Source: Eutreptiella sp. 'Long Island Sound 2002' (taxonomy: Eukaryota; Euglenozoa; Euglenophyceae; Eutreptiales; Eutreptiaceae). From it: a DNA stretch of 64,000 bases. A program made the translations under genes and the position numbers. The stretch is taken from positions 12,521,079 to 12,585,078 of the forward strand of contig OZ038400.1 of the NCBI GenBank assembly GCA_964036045.1. Reading direction: 5' to 3'. Shown one piece after another: positions 9,676-19,257 of this stretch. Within the stretch, counting starts at the first letter, position 1. Every line of letters starts with the position of its first letter. Below the pieces are notes generated by a model. That model had not been told where the DNA came from and did no database searches. It saw only the letters and a list, made by a program, of their open reading frames with translations.

Positions 9676-10437
9676 GCCTATATGTCTACCCCAGCAATGC
9701 CTGGCCCTTGTGGATGGGCTCCCACCCCCTGGAGATCCCTTGTTCAGGGAGAGTCCAGGGTGGTTGGTCAGGCTGCAGAGTGTGGGCCACAGACACAGAA
9801 CGTGTTCCCATGTTTTTGTGCACGAAAAATTGGAAAACTTTAGGAAATTGTTTTATGCCTATATGTCTACCCCAGCAATGCCTGGCCCTTGTGAATGGGC
9901 TTCCACCCCCTGGAGATCCCTTGTTCAGGGAGGGTCCAGGGTGGTGGGTCAGGCTGCAGAGTGTAGGCCACAAACACAGAACGTGTTCCCATGTTTTTGT
10001 GCCCGAACAATTGGAAAACTTTAGGGAATTGTTTTATGCCTATATGTCTACCCCAGCAATGCCTGGCCCTTGTCAATGGGCTCCCACCCCCTGGAGACCC
10101 CTTGTTCAGGGAGAGTCCAGGGTGGTGGGTCAGGCGGCGGAGTGTAGGCCACAAACACAGAACGTGTTCCCATGTTTTTGTGCCGAAAACTTTGAAGATT
10201 TTAGGAAATTGTTTTATGCCTATATGTCTACCCCAGCAATGCCTGACCCTTGTGAATGGGCTCCCACCCCCTGGGAATCCCTTGTTCAGGGAGAGTCCAG
10301 GGTTGTGGGTCAGGCTGCGGAGTGTAGGCCACAAACACAGAACGTGTTCCCATGTTTTTGTGCCCGAAAACTTGGAAAATTTTGAGGAATTGTTTTATGC
10401 CTATATGTCTACCCCAGCAATGCCTGGCCCTTGTGAA
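9676..10437 (+). repeat. 181-bp tandem repeat, four copies plus a partial
   Basis: Units start at 9676 (GCCTATATGTCTACCCCAGC), 9857, 10038, 10218 and 10399, a period of 180-181 bp. The last is cut off after about 40 bp. Each complete unit contains a hairpin: CCCTGGA...TCCAGGG outside and TCCCT...AGGGA inside (9727-9760 in the first). Each also has the self-complementary GAACGTGTTC. Since 181 is not a multiple of three, the open frames that cross it shift from unit to unit and are not coding. Confidence 0.95.
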
Positions 10438-10440
10438 TCT

Positions 10441-10907
10441 ATTTTTTTTTCCAGACAGCAGATGAAAAAAACCGTCAACTTCCAGGTTCCTGGAAAAAAT
10501 TACACAAAGGTACCACAAAAGAAATTCACAAAGGGTCATTCGCTATGACCTCCCCCCCCTTTGCTGTGGTATTGTTCATTGCCCCCCACCCTTCCACCTC
10601 TGCAACAGCCTCCCCGGGGAGGCTGTTCCTGTCTAGGAGATTGTTCCTCCCCCAAACCCCCGCAATGAGTCCCGTCACAAGCACAGGCCTGGGGGTGCTC
10701 AAGAAGAAATCCATGGAGATTTCTGCCACGGGGGCGTGGGCATAGGCTCAGGAAGGTCCGCAGCAGGCTGCTCTTTCTGCAGGGAACTGGTAGGACGACC
10801 AACGGAGTTATGCTTATAGCACTGTTGTGAACAGTCACAGGAGAGGGCGGGGCTCATAACTCTGACGTAAATACTCCTGCGACCTCGAGGCAAAGCCCTT
10901 TCGACAC
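10441..10907. other. Spacer with a poly-T/C tract, no gene supported
   Basis: Follows the 181-bp array with a run of ten T near 10441 and a C-rich stretch near 10552. The minus strand lies downstream of the TPGS1-like exon 2, so further exons of that gene could be here, but I cannot identify any. Confidence 0.4.
10604..10627. repeat. Perfect 24-bp palindrome
   Basis: AACAGCCTCCCC is followed directly by its exact reverse complement with no loop. It could form a cruciform or be a protein-binding site. Nothing around it shows a role. Confidence 0.95.
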
Positions 10908-11096
10908 TCAGCACAATTCAAACTCCTGAAGCTGCTGCCAAAACGCCCAACCACACCAGACAAACACCCTGCAGAGCCCCAGAAACCTGTAGGATCTAAC
11001 CAACGGCGATGTCCCCTGGATGACGTTCTTCAAGAAACCTGCGATGAACTCACACAGATCGTCAGGCTGGTTCTCAAGCATCAATGAAATGACATC
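10908..11096 (-). CDS. TPGS1-like protein, exon 2 (DPY-30/RIIa-type motif)
   Basis: The minus strand reads DVISLMLENQPDDL, then CEFIAGFLKN and SPLVRSYRFL. This matches the second helix and following segment of the DPY-30/RIIa-type docking motif as found in TPGS1, a subunit of the tubulin polyglutamylase complex that glutamylates axonemal and other microtubules. An AF-WQQ segment further on aligns with the AAF-NNN region of TPGS1. The exon begins at 11096 (GATGTC) after a CCAG acceptor, in phase 0, which joins correctly to exon 1 ending in AAG. The frame runs to a TGA at 10908, probably past the true exon end; a possible donor (CAG/GTTTCT) is at 10987. Later exons were not found, so the gene is incomplete here. 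The motif is fairly secure; the TPGS1 assignment is inference. Confidence 0.55.
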   Translation of the reverse strand, partial: DVISLMLENQPDDLCEFIAGFLKNVIQGTSPLVRSYRFLGLCRVFVWCGWAFWQQLQEFELC

Positions 11097-11462
11097 CTGG
11101 CCCTGGCGTGTACCAGTGCATATGGGTAAAAATGCGGGATCCAACGTAATGGAACAGAGCAGAATGGGACTCAGCTGTCTATCCCTAGAGGTGCCACCCT
11201 ACTCAAATGGAAATGAACCCGGGCAGACCCCTTGCTTCCTTGCTTGCGAGCGCCATTACGTTGCCTTTGGTGTGCCCTCCTGGTGCGTAATGATGTGCCT
11301 CAGCAGCAGGTGAACCAGCACTGCCATGTTCTCAGGGCCTCAGCGTCTGGCACCAGCACAGCGGCCCGAAACGAGGGGCTGGCCAGGGAGTGTGGATCCA
11401 GGGGATGTATACCAGGCTCTCCGTGCTGTTGCTCACCCAAGACATGATCCCCACAACTGTCG
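11097..11462 (-). other. Probable intron sequence of the TPGS1-like gene
   Basis: Lies between exon 2 and the duplicated segment. It holds a short protein-like frame on the minus strand near 11330-11260 (NMAVLVHLLLRHIITHQEG) closed by TAA. I do not recognise it and do not annotate it as an exon. Confidence 0.4.
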
Positions 11463-12481
11463 CCCAAGAAGTAGACGAGCTGGTGACCCCAGCAAAACGC
11501 CCAGGTGACCCCACGGACCATGCACATGCAAGTGCACACACTAGAAGCACAAAAAATTCGATATTTCACGCAACCCAATCATGCCAAGCACATGTCTGCA
11601 CTGACATTGCCACGCAAAAGTAGGACTTTACCGAACAGTTTCACAACAGACAATGAAACCTTAGTCGCAACTTGATTGATGCCCTCCGCCAAGGGCGCCA
11701 AGGGGTTGGGGCAGGGGGCGAGGGGTAAGCAGCAAGATTTGTGTGTTCCACGGCTCTTGTTGGGGTGGGGGGTGGGCGAAGCCTCGTTGCAAGGAGGTAA
11801 CAAGATTCCGGCCCAACCCGTGTGGACCCAATGCATTTGCGTACCTTCAAATACGCCGTCACGCTGTATTTATCAAAGTTTTGTTGCGCGGTTAGCGTGC
11901 TGGGTCCCCCTGAAGTCGGCTTGGGCGTTTGGCCCGCATTGTTTTGACTCCGCTTCATGAGATTCCAACATAAACCTTCCACTCCTTGAACTGGTCAACC
12001 TAACGAGCGGGGGAGTCATGAGATTAGATCACAGATGAGGAGAGAGCTGAGAGACTGGTTGCAAATATGAAAAGCATACAAAAGTTGTGTGCGTGGCAAC
12101 CGTGCGTCAATGATGAAAAGCTTTCAAAAGTTGTGTGCAGTGTCGTTTTCACGAAGGGAGAATGTACGAGGTTGTGCAAGGGACAGCCCCGCGCCAATGG
12201 TCTTGTCTGTGACATCAACTTTCATGTCTTGGGAACGCCTGATCGCGTGGCACCCCCCGCCAATGGTCTTGTTTGCGACATCAAGGTTCATATCTGAAAA
12301 GCTCACCAAGGTTGTGCCGTGTCGTCTTCATGGGTCCCAAAGAGGCAACCACCTCGGAGACACACTTGTTATCATGGGTCTTCCACTCCTTAGACCAGTT
12401 ACCACTCACTTATTTGATCAAAGAGCATGTACAAAAAACGCACTCAATGGTTGGTTTTAAAGACATGGCACCGCGAGAACG
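11463..12481 (-). repeat. 1,019-bp tandem duplication, copy 1
   Basis: Nearly identical to 12482-13500, with all shared landmarks offset by exactly 1,019 bp (for example 11676/12695 and 12067/13086). The copy covers a trans-splice acceptor, a first coding exon, a donor and part of the intron of the TPGS1-like gene. Differences are scattered substitutions. A degenerate internal repeat of about 70 bp (CCAATGGTCTTGT(C/T)TG(T/C)GACATCAA, twice) lies at 12195-12290. This is the copy nearer to exon 2. Confidence 0.95.
11845..11958 (-). CDS. TPGS1-like exon 1, duplicated (diverged) copy
   Basis: A 38-codon frame starting with ATG at 11958 (MKRSQNNAGQTPKPT) and ending SVTAYLK at a GTACGC donor. It is the duplicate of the exon at 12864-12977. 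The docking-helix residues differ: AQQNFDKY here against AKQYLDKY there, so the conserved Tyr-Leu pair is Asn-Phe. The acceptor upstream (GCTCGTTAG) has a weaker pyrimidine tract. It lies 748 nt from exon 2 and could still be spliced to it. It may be an alternative first exon or a decaying copy. Confidence 0.45.
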
Positions 12482-12863
12482 CCCAAGAAGTAAACGAGCT
12501 GGTGACCCCAGCAAAACGCCCAGGTGACCCCACACACCATGCACACGCAAGTGCACACACTAGAAGCACAAAAAAATCGATATTTCACGCAACCCAATCA
12601 TGCCAAGCACATGCCTGCACTGACATTGCCACGCAAAAGTAGGACTTTACCGAACAGTTTCACAACAGACAATCAAACCTTAGTCGCAACTTGATTGATG
12701 CCCTCCGCCAAGGGCGCCAAGGGGTTGGGGCAGGGGGCGAGGGGTAAGCGGCAAGAGTTGTGTGTTCCACGGCTCTTGTGGGGGTGGGGGGTGGGCGAAG
12801 CCTCGTTGCAAGGAGGTAATAAAATTCCGGCCCAACCCGTGTGGACTCGATGCATTTGCGTAC

Positions 12864-12977
12864 CTTCAAATACGCCGTCACGCTGTATTTATCCAAGTAT
12901 TGTTTCGCGGTTAGCGTGCCTGGTCCCCCTGAAGTCGGCTTGGGCGTTTGGCCCGCATTGTTTTGACTCCGCTTCAT
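12864..12977 (-). CDS. TPGS1-like protein, exon 1 (start of gene)
   Basis: This minus-strand exon begins with ATG at 12977 and has 38 codons: MKRSQNNAGQTPKPT, a Gly/Pro-rich linker, then KQYLDKYSVTAYLK. That last part is the first helix of a DPY-30/RIIa-like dimerisation/docking motif, whose second helix is in exon 2 (11096 down). The donor is AAG/GTACGC in phase 0. The acceptor 41 nt upstream (13019-13020) gives a short 5' leader typical of trans-spliced mRNAs. The protein would act in the polyglutamylase complex at basal bodies and the axoneme, if TPGS1 is right. Start choice: only ATG after the acceptor in this frame. Alternatives are other flagellar proteins with the same motif. Confidence 0.5.
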
Positions 12978-13018
12978 GAGATTCAAACATAAACCTTCCA
13001 CTCCTTGAACTGATCAAC

Positions 13019-13036
13019 CTAAAGAGCGGAGGAGTC
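13019..13036 (-). promoter_or_regulatory. Probable SL trans-splice acceptor
   Basis: On the minus strand ACTCCTCCGCTCTTTAG, a pyrimidine-rich tract ending in AG, lies 41 nt before the ATG of exon 1. This is where the spliced leader would be joined. The equivalent in the other copy (AG at 12001-12000) has its tract interrupted by CG. Confidence 0.45.
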
Positions 13037-13500
13037 ATGAGATTAGATCACACATGAGGAGAGAGCTGAGAGACTGGTTGCAAATATGAAAAGCATACAA
13101 AAGTTGTGTGCGTGGCAACTGTGGGCCAATGGTGAAAAGCTTTCAAAAGTTGTGTGCGGAGTCGTTTTCACGAAGGGAGAATGTACGAGGTTGTGCAAGG
13201 GACAGCCCCGCACCAATGGTCTTGTCTGTGACATCAACTTTCATGTCTTGGGAACGCCTGATCGCGTTGCACCCCCCGCCAATGGTCTTGTTTGCGACAT
13301 CAAGGTTCATATCTGAAAAGCTCACCAAGGTTTTGCCGTGTCCTCTTCATGGGTCCCAAAGAGGCAACCACCGCGGGGACACACTTGTTATGATGGGTCT
13401 TTCACTCCTTAGACCAGTTACCACTCACTTATACGATCCAAGAGCATGTACAAGAAACGCACTCAATGGTTGGTATTAAAGACATGGCACCGCGAGAACG

Positions 13501-14106
13501 CACCGCATCAAGAAAGTCTGAGCCAGGCACTGAAACGGTGGTGACTTGTTGACCGAACTGCTTGAAATATGACACGAGGCATTTTATGTGATGTGCTACG
13601 TGTAGGGCTGAGGGCATCTTCATACACTTCAACTATTACCGCTAACAATACTTGTAGCTAATCACCATGTGAATGCAAATGTCGACCGAAGAAAATGAGA
13701 GGCAAAACTCGACCAACTATGTCGCCCCACCCAGACGAGGAAACGCTACAGTTTCATGAACAACCACCGTGACTTGTGCAATCTTCAGGTGGTTGCTACT
13801 TTGTGCGTGCCCCGTGAAAGAATGTTGCATCTTCGAAGTGGCCTTGAGGTTCTTCCTAGTGCCCTCAATTCGTCTCATGTCCGCAAGATCAATTTTACCT
13901 TCGAAGAGTTCAACCATGGAAGAGTGTAAAACCATTTTACTACACCTCGGTTCACCTCACCGGACACAAGGTGCATTTTTCCATCTCGTTTCAATCGAGA
14001 CCTATGAGAGGTAGTGTTGATCCATCCACGGAGGTTCCTTTAGGCTCCATGCATTAAGGTGCTTGGCATGGGCTTAAAACAAGCCATATTAGGTCGACGA
14101 GGTGGG
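13501..14106. other. Spacer, no gene supported
   Basis: Ordinary-looking sequence with only short frames on both strands. If the TPGS1-like gene starts at 12977, its promoter would lie in this stretch on the minus strand, but no motif is recognisable. Confidence 0.4.
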
Positions 14107-14439
14107 CTAGCACGCACCACGCACAAGCCACACACTATTATAGCAACAGCAACACACCGAGATAGCAAATCTGCAGAGACAACGATCCCTATTCATACAC
14201 ACAAAGTTGGCACCACGAACACGAAGAATGGAAACAAATGCCTTCGCACCTCGCATTGATGTCGCGATCAAAACACCAATGAGCAATACAACGACCGCGA
14301 TACAACACGACAATCTGCAGCTTGAGCCGTCGTTGGTGTTCGGTGAAATTTCATAGGTGCCATGGGAAGGTAATATGAGTCTTGTTTCCGTCTCAGTCTC
14401 TGGAGGTTTATCCAATGACATAATTGGGATCTTGATCAT
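14107..14439 (-). CDS. Possible first exon of a single-pass membrane protein
   Basis: A minus-strand frame from ATG at 14439. It encodes an N-terminal polar segment (MIKIPIMSLDKPPETETET...), then a hydrophobic stretch of about 18 residues (LSCCIAVVVLLIGVLIAT, residues 43-60) followed by Met-Arg, which looks like a transmembrane anchor with the N terminus cytosolic or lumenal. After residue 70 or so the text becomes cysteine-rich and less protein-like, so the true exon probably ends near 14221 at a GT. CAG and AAG acceptor candidates lie 10-30 nt upstream. The family is not recognised. A chance open frame cannot be excluded. Confidence 0.3.
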   Translation of the reverse strand: MIKIPIMSLDKPPETETETRLILPSHGTYEISPNTNDGSSCRLSCCIAVVVLLIGVLIATSMRGAKAFVSILRVRGANFVCMNRDRCLCRFAISVCCCCYNSVWLVRGAC

Positions 14440-14449
14440 CAAAATGACC

Positions 14450-15304
14450 TTCCCAGGACAAAAGTGTGCCTGCTTGTCGAATTAATTGAATACAAATTGT
14501 ACTCATCCAGATTAATATCTTTTTTTGTTCTTGTTTGTTGTTTGCAATGCAATAATATTAAATTCAAAACGCGAAACTTTCTAGCGCAAACTTGCCGCGA
14601 TCTGCGGAAACCGCGATCTGCCTTCTTGGTGAGGAGGCAGACTTGGTTTGGTGTGATGTGGAGGCTGGCTGACGGTGGAGGTGGGGGGCGGAGCAGAGGA
14701 TTCCAGGTGCTCACTGTTAAGACTGCACTGTGGGTTTCGATTCACTTAACCTCAGATTTCTCGTTCAGGCAGGAAAACGGAAATGTCTCTTTGGCGTTAC
14801 CGCGAAAGCATCTGTCGCAAAGGGAATGGCCATTTTGATGAAATTGCAACACAGACAGAATTTTTCAAATTAATTAATGAATGGATTAATATAATTAAAT
14901 TAAATTAGAATCCGGACGCACTCGACAAATTAGAAAGCCACTGTCTTTTTGTTGCCAACAAGCGTGTTGTATCTGTGGACCTTTTTTGTAATCAGGGATG
15001 GACATGGGCAACAGAAAATCCGGAGCTCCGGAGAATCCTGGAGGGCCCTGACCACCGTTGATCTACGGCCTAGGGTCGCGTCTGTTGTTTTCTGGGACGG
15101 CAAATGTGGCCTTCGTTGCTGTGGCAATGGCACTTACAGCTTCCGGGCCGCTTCTCAACGATGACGTTGGAGGTCAGTTTACATACAGCTTCAGAGACGC
15201 CGGCCGCCAGGAGCCTGAGCTCTCGCCACGGCTTCGCGTACCAGGTCACCCACGTTGAGTTCAAAGTAGGACGTGGTCTAAGCAGCGGGCACTCAGTGGA
15301 TCTA
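14450..15304. other. Spacer with an AT-rich stretch, no gene supported
   Basis: Includes an AT-rich run of ATTAATTAA-type sequence at about 14868-14912 and GC-rich DNA after 15000. Forward frames at 14464-14838 and 15058-15307 are open, but no domain is seen. Confidence 0.4.
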
Positions 15305-15897
15305 TAAGGGTGGGAGAGGAAAGGGAAGGGGGAACGGGACCCCGAGGGACGGATAGGGGGGGAGAGAGACCCCGGGGAGTGGCGGTGTGGGTTGCAGAAG
15401 GTATTATCAGGGTAGTGCTTGGTGTGGCAGACTCGCCCTGCGGGTGCGGGGTTTGAATCTGGCTAAGCGGGTTGGTGTTGGAGCGGGGAATATAGCATCC
15501 TGCAAGGGTGGAGGAGGAGAGGGAAGGGGGAAAGCGACTCCGAGGGAGGGATAGGGGGGGGGGGAGACCCCCGGGAGTGGCGGTGTGGGTTGCAGAAGGT
15601 ATTATCAGGGCAGTGCTTCATGTGGCAGACTCGCCCTGCGGGTGCGGGGTTTGAATCTGGCTAAGCCGGTTGGTGTTCGAGCGGAGAATGGAGCATCCAG
15701 CAAGGGTGGAAGAGGAAAGGGAAGGGGGAACGGGACCCCGAGGGAGGGATGGGGGGGGGGAGAGACCCCCGGGAGTGGCGGTGTGGGTTGCAGAAGGTAT
15801 TATCAGGGTAGTGCTTGGTGTGGCAGACTCGCCCTGCGGGTGCGGGGTTTGAATCTGGCTAAGCGGGTTGGTGTTGGAGCGGCGAATGGAGCATCCC
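15305..15897 (+). repeat. 198-bp tandem repeat, three copies
   Basis: Three units, with GGCGGTGTGGGTTGCAGAAG at 15381, 15579 and 15777, exactly 198 bp apart. Each has a G-rich part (AGGGAGGGAT, then 7 to 13 G, then AGACCCC) and a part containing GGGTTTGAATCTGG. The latter resembles a polymerase III B box, with an A-box-like TAGTGCTTGG about 37 bp before it. A degenerate tRNA-like origin is possible, but the arms pair poorly. The last copy runs directly into the 420-bp satellite. Confidence 0.93.
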
Positions 15898-18838
15898 GGG
15901 TGAGCAACTACGGGTTGGAATGTGATGTAATGATGGAGAGGAAGGCATTTCTGAAGTGGAATGCATTCTGAAGGTGGTAGAGGGCCGTGGTGCAGTGCAA
16001 AGTATACCCAGCACCCTCCTTGTATGGCGAAAAACATCCCCAATTTTTACCCCGATTTTACTACTGAGCGGTGGACCTCAATGGAGCTGCGGCGGCTGGA
16101 CAATGTTTTGCTTTGGCAAAGCGGGTTCAAATGTCTATGCCCTGATCCCAGAGACCTCACCAACATGATTGGCTTGGGGCACAGAGGCCGTGGATACATC
16201 CTGAGGGGGTCCCTTGGGTTGCCGACTATGCCTATGGAGAACTACCCAGAAACATGCCTTTTTTGTATGTATGGTTTGTGTTAAACAGCGGAGAGACCAG
16301 CAAGAGGGCATCCCGGGTTAGCAACTATGGGTTGGAATGTGATGTAATGATGGAGAGGGGGGCAGTTGTGAAGTGGAATGCATTCTGAAGGTAGTAGGAG
16401 GCCGTGGTGCAGTGCAAAGTATACCCAGCACCCTCCTTGTATCGCGAAAATCATCCCCAATTTTTACCCCGATTTTACTAGTGAGCGGTGGACCTTAATG
16501 GAGCTGCGGCGGCTGGACAATGTTTTGGTTTGGCAAAGCGGGTTCAGATGTCCATGCCCTGATCCCAGAGACCTCACCAACGCGATTGGCTTGGGGCACA
16601 GAGGCCGTGGATACATCCTGAAGGGGTCCCTTGGGTTGCCGACTATGCCTATGGAGAACTTCCCAGAAACATGCCTTTTTTGTATGTATGGTTTGTGGTA
16701 AACAGCGGAGAGACCAGCAAGGGGAGCATCCCGGGTTAGCAACTATGGGTTGGAATGTGATGTTAAATATAGAGAGGAAGGTATTCGTAAATTGGAATGC
16801 ATTCTGAAGGTGGTAGGAGGCCGTGGTGCAGTGCAAAGTATACCCAGCACCCTCCTTGTATGGCGATAAACATCCCGAATTTTTACCCCGATGTTACTAG
16901 TGAGCGGTGGACCCTAATGGAGCTGCGGCGGCTGGACAATGTTTTGGTTTGGCAAAGCGGGTTCAGATGTCCATGTACTGATCCCAGAAACCTTACCAAC
17001 GTGATTGGCTTCCCGCACAGCAGCCGTGGATACATCCTGAAGGGGTCCCTTAGGTTGCCGACTATGCCTATGGAGAACTACCCAGAAACATGCCTTTTTT
17101 GTATGTATGGTTTGTGGTAAACAGCGGAGAGACCAGCAAGGGTGAGCAACTATGGGTTGGAATGTGATGTAATGATGGGTTGGAATGTGATGTTAAATAT
17201 GGAGGGGAAGTCATTTGTGAAGTGGAATGCATTCTGAAGGTGGTAGAGGGCCGTGGTGCAGTGCAAAGTATACCCAGCACCCTCCTTGTGTGGCGAAAAA
17301 CATGCCCAATTTTTACCCCGATTTTACTAGTGAGCGGTGGACCTTAATGGAGCTGCGGCGGCCGGACAATGTTTTGCTTTGGCAAAGCGGGTTCAGATGT
17401 CTATGCCCTGATCCCAGAGACCTCACCAACATGATTGGCTTGGGGCACAGCAGCCGTGGATACATCCTGAGGCGGTCCCTTGGGTTGCCGACTATGCCTA
17501 TGGAGAACTACCCAGAAACATGCCTTTTTTGTATGTATGGTTTGTGTTAAACAGCGGAGAGACCAGCAAGGGGAGCATCCCGGGTTAGCAACTATGGGTT
17601 GGAATGTGATGTAATGATGGAGAGGGGGGCAGTTGTGAAGTGGAATGCATTCTGAAGGTAGTAGGAGGCCGTGGTGCAGTGCAAAGTATACCCAGCACCC
17701 TCCTTGTATCGCGAAAATCATCCCCAATTTTTACCCCGATTTTACTAGTGAGCGGTGGACCTTAATGGAGCTGCGGCGGCTGGACAATGTTTTTGTTTGG
17801 CAAAGCGGGTTCAGATGTCCATGCCCTGATCCCAGAGACCTCACAAACGCGATTGGCTTGGGGCACAGAGGCCGTGGATACATCCTGAAGGGGTCCCTTG
17901 GGTTGCCGACTATGCCTATGGAGAACTTCCCAGAAACATGCCTTTTTTGTATGTATGGTTTGTGGTAAACAGCGGAGAGACCAGCAAGGGGAGCATCCCG
18001 GGTTAGCAACTATGGGTTGGAATGTGATGTTAAATATAGAGAGGAAGGTATTCGTAAATTGGAATGCATTCTGAAGGTGGTAGGAGGCCGTGTTGCAGTG
18101 CAAAGTATACCCAGCACCCTCCTTGTATGGCGATAAACATCCCGAATTTTTACCCCGATGTTACTAGTGAGCGGTGGACCCTAATGGAGCTGCGGCGGCT
18201 GGACAATGTTTTGGTTTGGCAAAGCGGGTTCAGATGTCCATGTACTGATCCCAGAAACCTTACCAACGTGATTGGCTTCGGGCACAGCAGCCGTGGATAC
18301 ATCCTGAAGGGGTCCCTTAGGTTGCCGACTATGCCTATGGAGAACTACCCAGAAACATGCCTTTTTTGTATGTATGGTTTGTGGTAAACAGCGGAGAGAC
18401 CAGCAAGGGTGAGCAACTATGGGTTGGAATGTGATGTAATAATGGGTTGGAATGTGATGTTAAATATAGAGAGGAAGGCATTTGTGAAGTGGAATGCATT
18501 CTGAAGGTGGTAGGAGGCCGTGGTGCAGTGCAAAGTATACCCAGCACCCTCCTTGTGTGGCGAAAAACATGCCCAATTTTTACCCCGATTTTACCAGTAA
18601 GCGGAGGACCTTATTGGAGCTGCGGCGGCTGGACAATGTTTTGGTTTGGCGGAGCGAGTTCAGATGTCCATTCCCTGATCCCAGAGACCTCACCAACGCC
18701 ATTGGCTTGGGGCACAGAAGCCGTGGATACATCCTGAAGGGGTCCCTTGGGTTGCCGACTATGCCTATGGAGAGCTACCCAGAAACATGCCTTTTTTGTA
18801 TGTATGGTTTGCGGTAAACATCGAAGAGACCAGCAAGG
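15898..18838 (+). repeat. 420-bp satellite in 1,267-bp trimeric higher-order repeats
   Basis: Seven tandem monomers. The ATGCATTCTGAAGG landmark is at 15961, 16378, 16797, 17227, 17645, 18064 and 18494, so the steps are 417, 419, 430, 418, 419 and 430 bp. The repeating pattern of three steps shows a higher-order unit of about 1,267 bp (A-B-C, A-B-C, A). Matching monomers in successive trimers are more alike than neighbours. The 430-bp type carries an extra TGGGTTGGAATGTGATGT segment. All length changes fall outside the 324-bp open frame described separately. Confidence 0.96.
15961..16284 (+). CDS. 107-codon open frame repeated in every 420-bp monomer
   Basis: Each of the seven monomers has an ATG-initiated frame of exactly 107 codons plus stop: 15961-16284, 16378-16701, 16797-17120, 17227-17550, 17645-17968, 18064-18387 and 18494-18817. 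It starts MHSEG and ends in CLFCMYGL plus W, C or R. The middle has ERWT(L/S)MELRRLDN and a Cys/Pro-rich part. There is no recognisable domain and no signal peptide. Because the array grew by copying trimers, only about three monomer types are independent, so an open frame kept by chance is quite possible. The isolated copy at 4311-4600 is frameshifted. Translation is unproven. Confidence 0.2.
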   Translation: MHSEGGRGPWCSAKYTQHPPCMAKNIPNFYPDFTTERWTSMELRRLDNVLLWQSGFKCLCPDPRDLTNMIGLGHRGRGYILRGSLGLPTMPMENYPETCLFCMYGLC

Positions 18839-19234
18839 GGAGTGCCATGCATTTCGAATGACAATGCATGGTGGCCTTTTGTGCAATTGCTACGGGAACA
18901 AATCGTCCGATGAACACCTCATCAGATTAGTGCCAGAGAGTCACCCGTGAGGCTGAACCCTTACTAGGTAGCACGTTCAGCGTGGATAATCCACGATGTC
19001 TTGCAGGGTGCTCAGAGGCTCTGCAATCGCCGTGCATTTTTTTGCTTCAATGTTGACTACCCTAGCCACAGCTGTGCTACCCAGCTGGGTGCAGTGCATG
19101 AGCTTTTGAATGACAATGCATGGTGTGGTTCGGTTAAATTGCCAGGGCAGCAGGGTTCACCCAGATAGCTGGGATCCATAGAGCGAAAAAAAAACCACAA
19201 AAGAAATGTCCGACGGACAATAGGATATTCCCCA
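18839..19234. other. Spacer with a short direct repeat, no gene supported
   Basis: GAATGACAATGCATGGTG occurs at about 18856 and again at about 19108, each within a loosely similar stretch of roughly 50 bp (ending in AATTGC). A run of nine A lies near 19185. No gene is seen. Confidence 0.6.
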
Positions 19235-19257
19235 TAACCCTAACCCTAACCCTAACC
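19235..19257 (+). repeat. Interstitial telomere-type repeat (CCCTAA)n
   Basis: Nearly four copies of TAACCC directly before the 29-bp satellite resumes. The G-rich strand (TTAGGG) points left. TTAGGG is the telomere repeat of kinetoplastids, so this fits an internal scar of a former chromosome end, or the tail of an inserted element. It is too short to be a working telomere. Confidence 0.85.

Larger units (their letters stand above)
12482..13500 (-). repeat. 1,019-bp tandem duplication, copy 2
   Basis: Second copy of the segment at 11463-12481. The right-hand break is sharp: after CACCGCGAGAACGC the copies diverge (12481 against 13500). It carries the better-preserved exon 1 and the better trans-splice acceptor. 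Confidence 0.95.

Noticed and set aside
9624-10548. Overlapping frames with repeated PQQCLALV and HRTCSHVFV text
   Set aside because: They are translations of the 181-bp tandem repeat, which changes frame every unit.
11641-11982. The whole 113-codon minus frame as one gene (and 12660-13001)
   Set aside because: Only the 38 codons before the GTACGC donor look like protein. The rest is Pro/Arg-rich intron text, and the upstream part before the ATG lies in the leader.
15415-15470. A functional tRNA gene
   Set aside because: The T arm has only two pairs and the anticodon loop lacks the normal U33. It is present in all three tandem units as ordinary repeat sequence.
15620-16043. A minus frame across the 198-bp and 420-bp repeats
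   Set aside because: It spans two unrelated repeats and simply repeats the unit's translation.
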